Source: Frankia sp. RB7 (GTDB taxonomy: Bacteria > Pseudomonadota > Alphaproteobacteria > Rhizobiales > Xanthobacteraceae). From it: a stretch of 32,687 nucleotides of DNA. This document shows, piece after piece, positions 31,901 through 32,687 of this stretch. The stretch spans positions 1 to 32,687 of the forward strand of contig JAUEPE010000070.1 in the NCBI GenBank assembly GCA_030403585.1. The letters run 5' to 3'. Under the pieces are notes generated by a model that saw nothing but the letters and a program-made list of their open reading frames with translations, did not search any database and was not told where the DNA came from. Positions within the stretch are counted from its first letter, which is position 1, and each line of letters begins with the position of its first letter. The position numbers and the translations under genes are program-made.

Positions 31901-32473
31901 CAGGTCCGCGATGCCGCGGCGAAGGGCGGCTATGACGATGCGCTGCCGCGCGCAGTCGCGATCAACTACGCAAAACTGTTGGCCTACAAGGACGAATACG
32001 AGGTCGCGCGGCTCTTCACCGACGGCGGCTTCGAAAAACAGCTCCGCGACCAGTTCGAGGGCGACTTCAAGTTCAACTTCAACCTGGCTCCGCCGATCCT
32101 CAGCAGTGGTGTCGACGCGCTCGGCCGCCCGAAGAAGCGCGCCTTCGGCTCATGGATGCTGAAGGCATTCCGTGTGCTGGCAAAGTTCAAATTCCTGCGC
32201 GGCACGCCGCTCGACATCTTCGGCCGCAGCGCCGACCGCAAACTCGAGCGCGATTTGATCGTCGGCTACGAACAGGACGTCGCCACCGTGCTCGGCCTGT
32301 TGTCGCCCGTCACGATCGACACGTCGGTCGAATTGCTCTCACTGCCCGACCGCATCCGCGGCTACGGCCCGGTCAAGGAGAAGGCGGTCGCAGACGCCAA
32401 GGCCCGCTACGCACAGCTCGCCGCCGATCTGGCGAGCCCGCCGCCGGCGCCAAGGCAGATCGCGGCCGAGTAG
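28982..32473 (+). CDS. Fused indolepyruvate:ferredoxin oxidoreductase (IorA-IorB type)
   Basis: The product is 1163 aa. The N-terminal ~430 residues resemble the pyrimidine-binding and domain-II part of thiamine-diphosphate 2-oxoacid:ferredoxin oxidoreductases (FISGYRGSPLGGYDQQ; PGVNEDLAATAVWG). The TPP pyrophosphate domain follows, with CSGCPHNTS at C438, THMGGEGVPW, GDGTYFHSG and YNDATAMTGGQ. A cysteine-rich segment (C639, C642, C645, C651; C672, C678, C683) probably binds Fe-S clusters in irregular spacing. The IorB-like gamma domain begins near residue 715 (GGVGGTGVLTIGALLG; GLAQKGGAVLSH). It decarboxylates indolepyruvate or other aryl/branched 2-oxo acids to acyl-CoA, reducing ferredoxin. 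The three-domain fusion is the aerobic, proteobacterial form. The ribosome site is GAGGA. Confidence 0.93.
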   Translation: MGINQGPISLDQKYTQDTGHIFTTGIQALVRLPMAQIRRDRAAGLNTAGFISGYRGSPLGGYDQQLFAARKHLEQYNIKFQPGVNEDLAATAVWGSQQLNLSPGAKYDGVVGIWYGKGPGVDRCGDVFRHGNAAGSAKNGGVLCLAGDDHGAKSSTVPHQSDHAFISALMPYLYPSSVHEMIEMGLLGIAMSRYSGCWVGMKVITETVETTAEIDLTDEMKPFIIPPDFELPPGGLNLRWPDDRFEQDRRLQDYKGFAAIAFARANKVNRITMDSPNARYGIMASGKSYEDIRQALRELGITPEVAAKIGLRLYKIGMPWPLEPEGVRQFAVGLEEIFIIEERREIVENQVKQELFNWRDDVRPRIIGKMDDHDKRFLPFAEELSVASLASSLTERLLRLDLNPEIASMLRAKADWFNGRQATQMQATAPVSRTPYFCSGCPHNTSTKVPEGSRAFAGIGCHFMALWMDRSTETFTHMGGEGVPWVGVAPFTKEEHVFANLGDGTYFHSGSLAIRQAIASGANITYKILYNDATAMTGGQHVDGELSPQQITFQLHSEGIREIYLVSENPDAYPANEIAPGVKTAHRDELDTVQKTLRQVKGASAIVFVQTCAAEKRRRRKRGTLEDPARRVLINPAVCEGCGDCSVQSNCISVEPLETAMGRKRAINQSTCNKDYSCVKGFCPSFVTVDGGKMRKRAPAGVGDIGDLPEPASQPTLEKPYNIAVGGVGGTGVLTIGALLGMAAHIEGKASMILDMSGLAQKGGAVLSHVRLSDHPAEVTCSRIVTGTADVVLAADEVVAVAKDTISLCDTTRTRGIINSHVIPTADFVLNRDFNFQTRKLNGLLETALHKDSVFFDFTKPAEQLLGDSIATNMMMMGYAYQKGLLPLSAEAIEQAIEVNGVSIKMNKEAFRLGRLAVADPARLADMLKGTDEVAAPKTLDAMTLDEVIEHRAKHLTAYQDGRLAKRYRKLVDQVRDAAAKGGYDDALPRAVAINYAKLLAYKDEYEVARLFTDGGFEKQLRDQFEGDFKFNFNLAPPILSSGVDALGRPKKRAFGSWMLKAFRVLAKFKFLRGTPLDIFGRSADRKLERDLIVGYEQDVATVLGLLSPVTIDTSVELLSLPDRIRGYGPVKEKAVADAKARYAQLAADLASPPPAPRQIAAE

Positions 32474-32486
32474 GGCAGTCCCGCAG

Positions 32487-32562
32487 GGTGGGTTAGCGAA
32501 GCGTAACCCACCACGTTTGTCACCGCGGAAACTAAAGAGGTGGGTTACGCCTTCGGCTAATC
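32487..32562. repeat. Palindromic repeat, GTGGGTTA...TAACCCAC type
   Basis: A compact perfect-arm palindrome at 32487-32512 (GGTGGGTTAGCG then AAGCGTAACCCACC, imperfect centre). After a 26-bp gap comes an inverted degenerate second module, 32539-32562 (GGTGGGTTACGCC...GGCTAATC). Its arrangement mirrors the GTGGGC repeat at 114-199. It begins 13 bp after the oxidoreductase stop and may terminate it. Confidence 0.7.
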
Positions 32563-32687
32563 TTACTGCGTCATGGGCATCGACGTCCATTTGATGCTGC
32601 GCTGGCGCCACAGCACGGACATCGCGGCAAGGTTTTGATGAGTGCGCGGATCAAGTGGGCGCGCATGGTTGCGATCGAGTTCGGGAT
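32563..32687 (-). CDS. Possible 3' end of a gene entering from the right
   Basis: On the minus strand a frame is open from the window edge to a TAA at 32563-32565, giving a C-terminus that reads LAAMSVLWRQRSIKWTSMPM and stops after TQ. The stop immediately abuts the palindromic repeat, as gene ends do elsewhere here. No family is recognised from the ~40 visible codons, and another frame is open nearly as far, so this is tentative. Confidence 0.3.
   Translation of the reverse strand, partial: PELDRNHARPLDPRTHQNLAAMSVLWRQRSIKWTSMPMTQ

Overview
This is a GC-rich, densely coded stretch of chromosome. It most likely comes from an alphaproteobacterium of the Bradyrhizobium / Rhodopseudomonas group (Nitrobacteraceae). 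The gene set points that way: an OprP-like porin with a coiled-coil head, a Do-family protease followed by rarA, an ATP12-type F1 assembly chaperone, DUF4260, propionyl-CoA carboxylase beta and a fused indolepyruvate:ferredoxin oxidoreductase. So do several short palindromic intergenic repeats of a style common in these genomes. I could run no search, so all family names rest on motif reading.

Left part (1-13.2 kb), mostly housekeeping. A porin and an NADPH-type quinone oxidoreductase lie in series on the minus strand. Divergent from the porin is the plus-strand run degP-like protease / rarA (ATGA overlap) / RluC-type pseudouridine synthase. A 189-bp element with perfect 34-bp inverted ends separates this run from a secreted protein of unknown function and the ATP12 chaperone. 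Next comes an orphan FliK-like / FlhB-C-terminal-like pair with no other flagellar gene around it. A secreted dienelactone-hydrolase-like enzyme, a coiled-coil protein and a DUF4260 membrane protein follow on the minus strand.

Middle (13.3-18 kb). pccB is intact, but directly after it base composition drops and the genes become unfamiliar. They are a conserved-looking pair made of a 100-aa protein overlapping a retropepsin-like aspartic protease, a DUF3892 protein, a two-helix membrane protein, a small winged-helix-like protein, a solitary phage-type DNA methyltransferase, a decayed second copy of the two-helix membrane protein gene, and a 50-aa ORF. This 3-kb segment looks like an accessory insertion and is the most unusual part of the window.

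Right part (18-32.7 kb), mostly metabolic and envelope genes. These include a glutathione S-transferase, a ClpP-like secreted protein, a large exported alpha/beta hydrolase and a small alpha-beta-barrel protein. Two tiny exported proteins (one Tat-dependent and His/Trp-rich, one Cys/Pro-rich) face each other across two terminators. A second exported hydrolase and an ArsR-type regulator follow. The regulator is divergent from a NIPSNAP gene and an isocitrate-lyase/PEP-mutase-family gene, which may form its target operon. The rest is a Pro-rich membrane protein with a possible EcfG (general stress) promoter, a TRIC/UPF0126 channel, a triheme cytochrome c and the 1163-residue indolepyruvate oxidoreductase.

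No rRNA, tRNA, CRISPR array, complete insertion sequence or integrase was recognised. At least seven palindromic repeat elements fill the gaps between genes. One of them is split by a 94-bp insertion.
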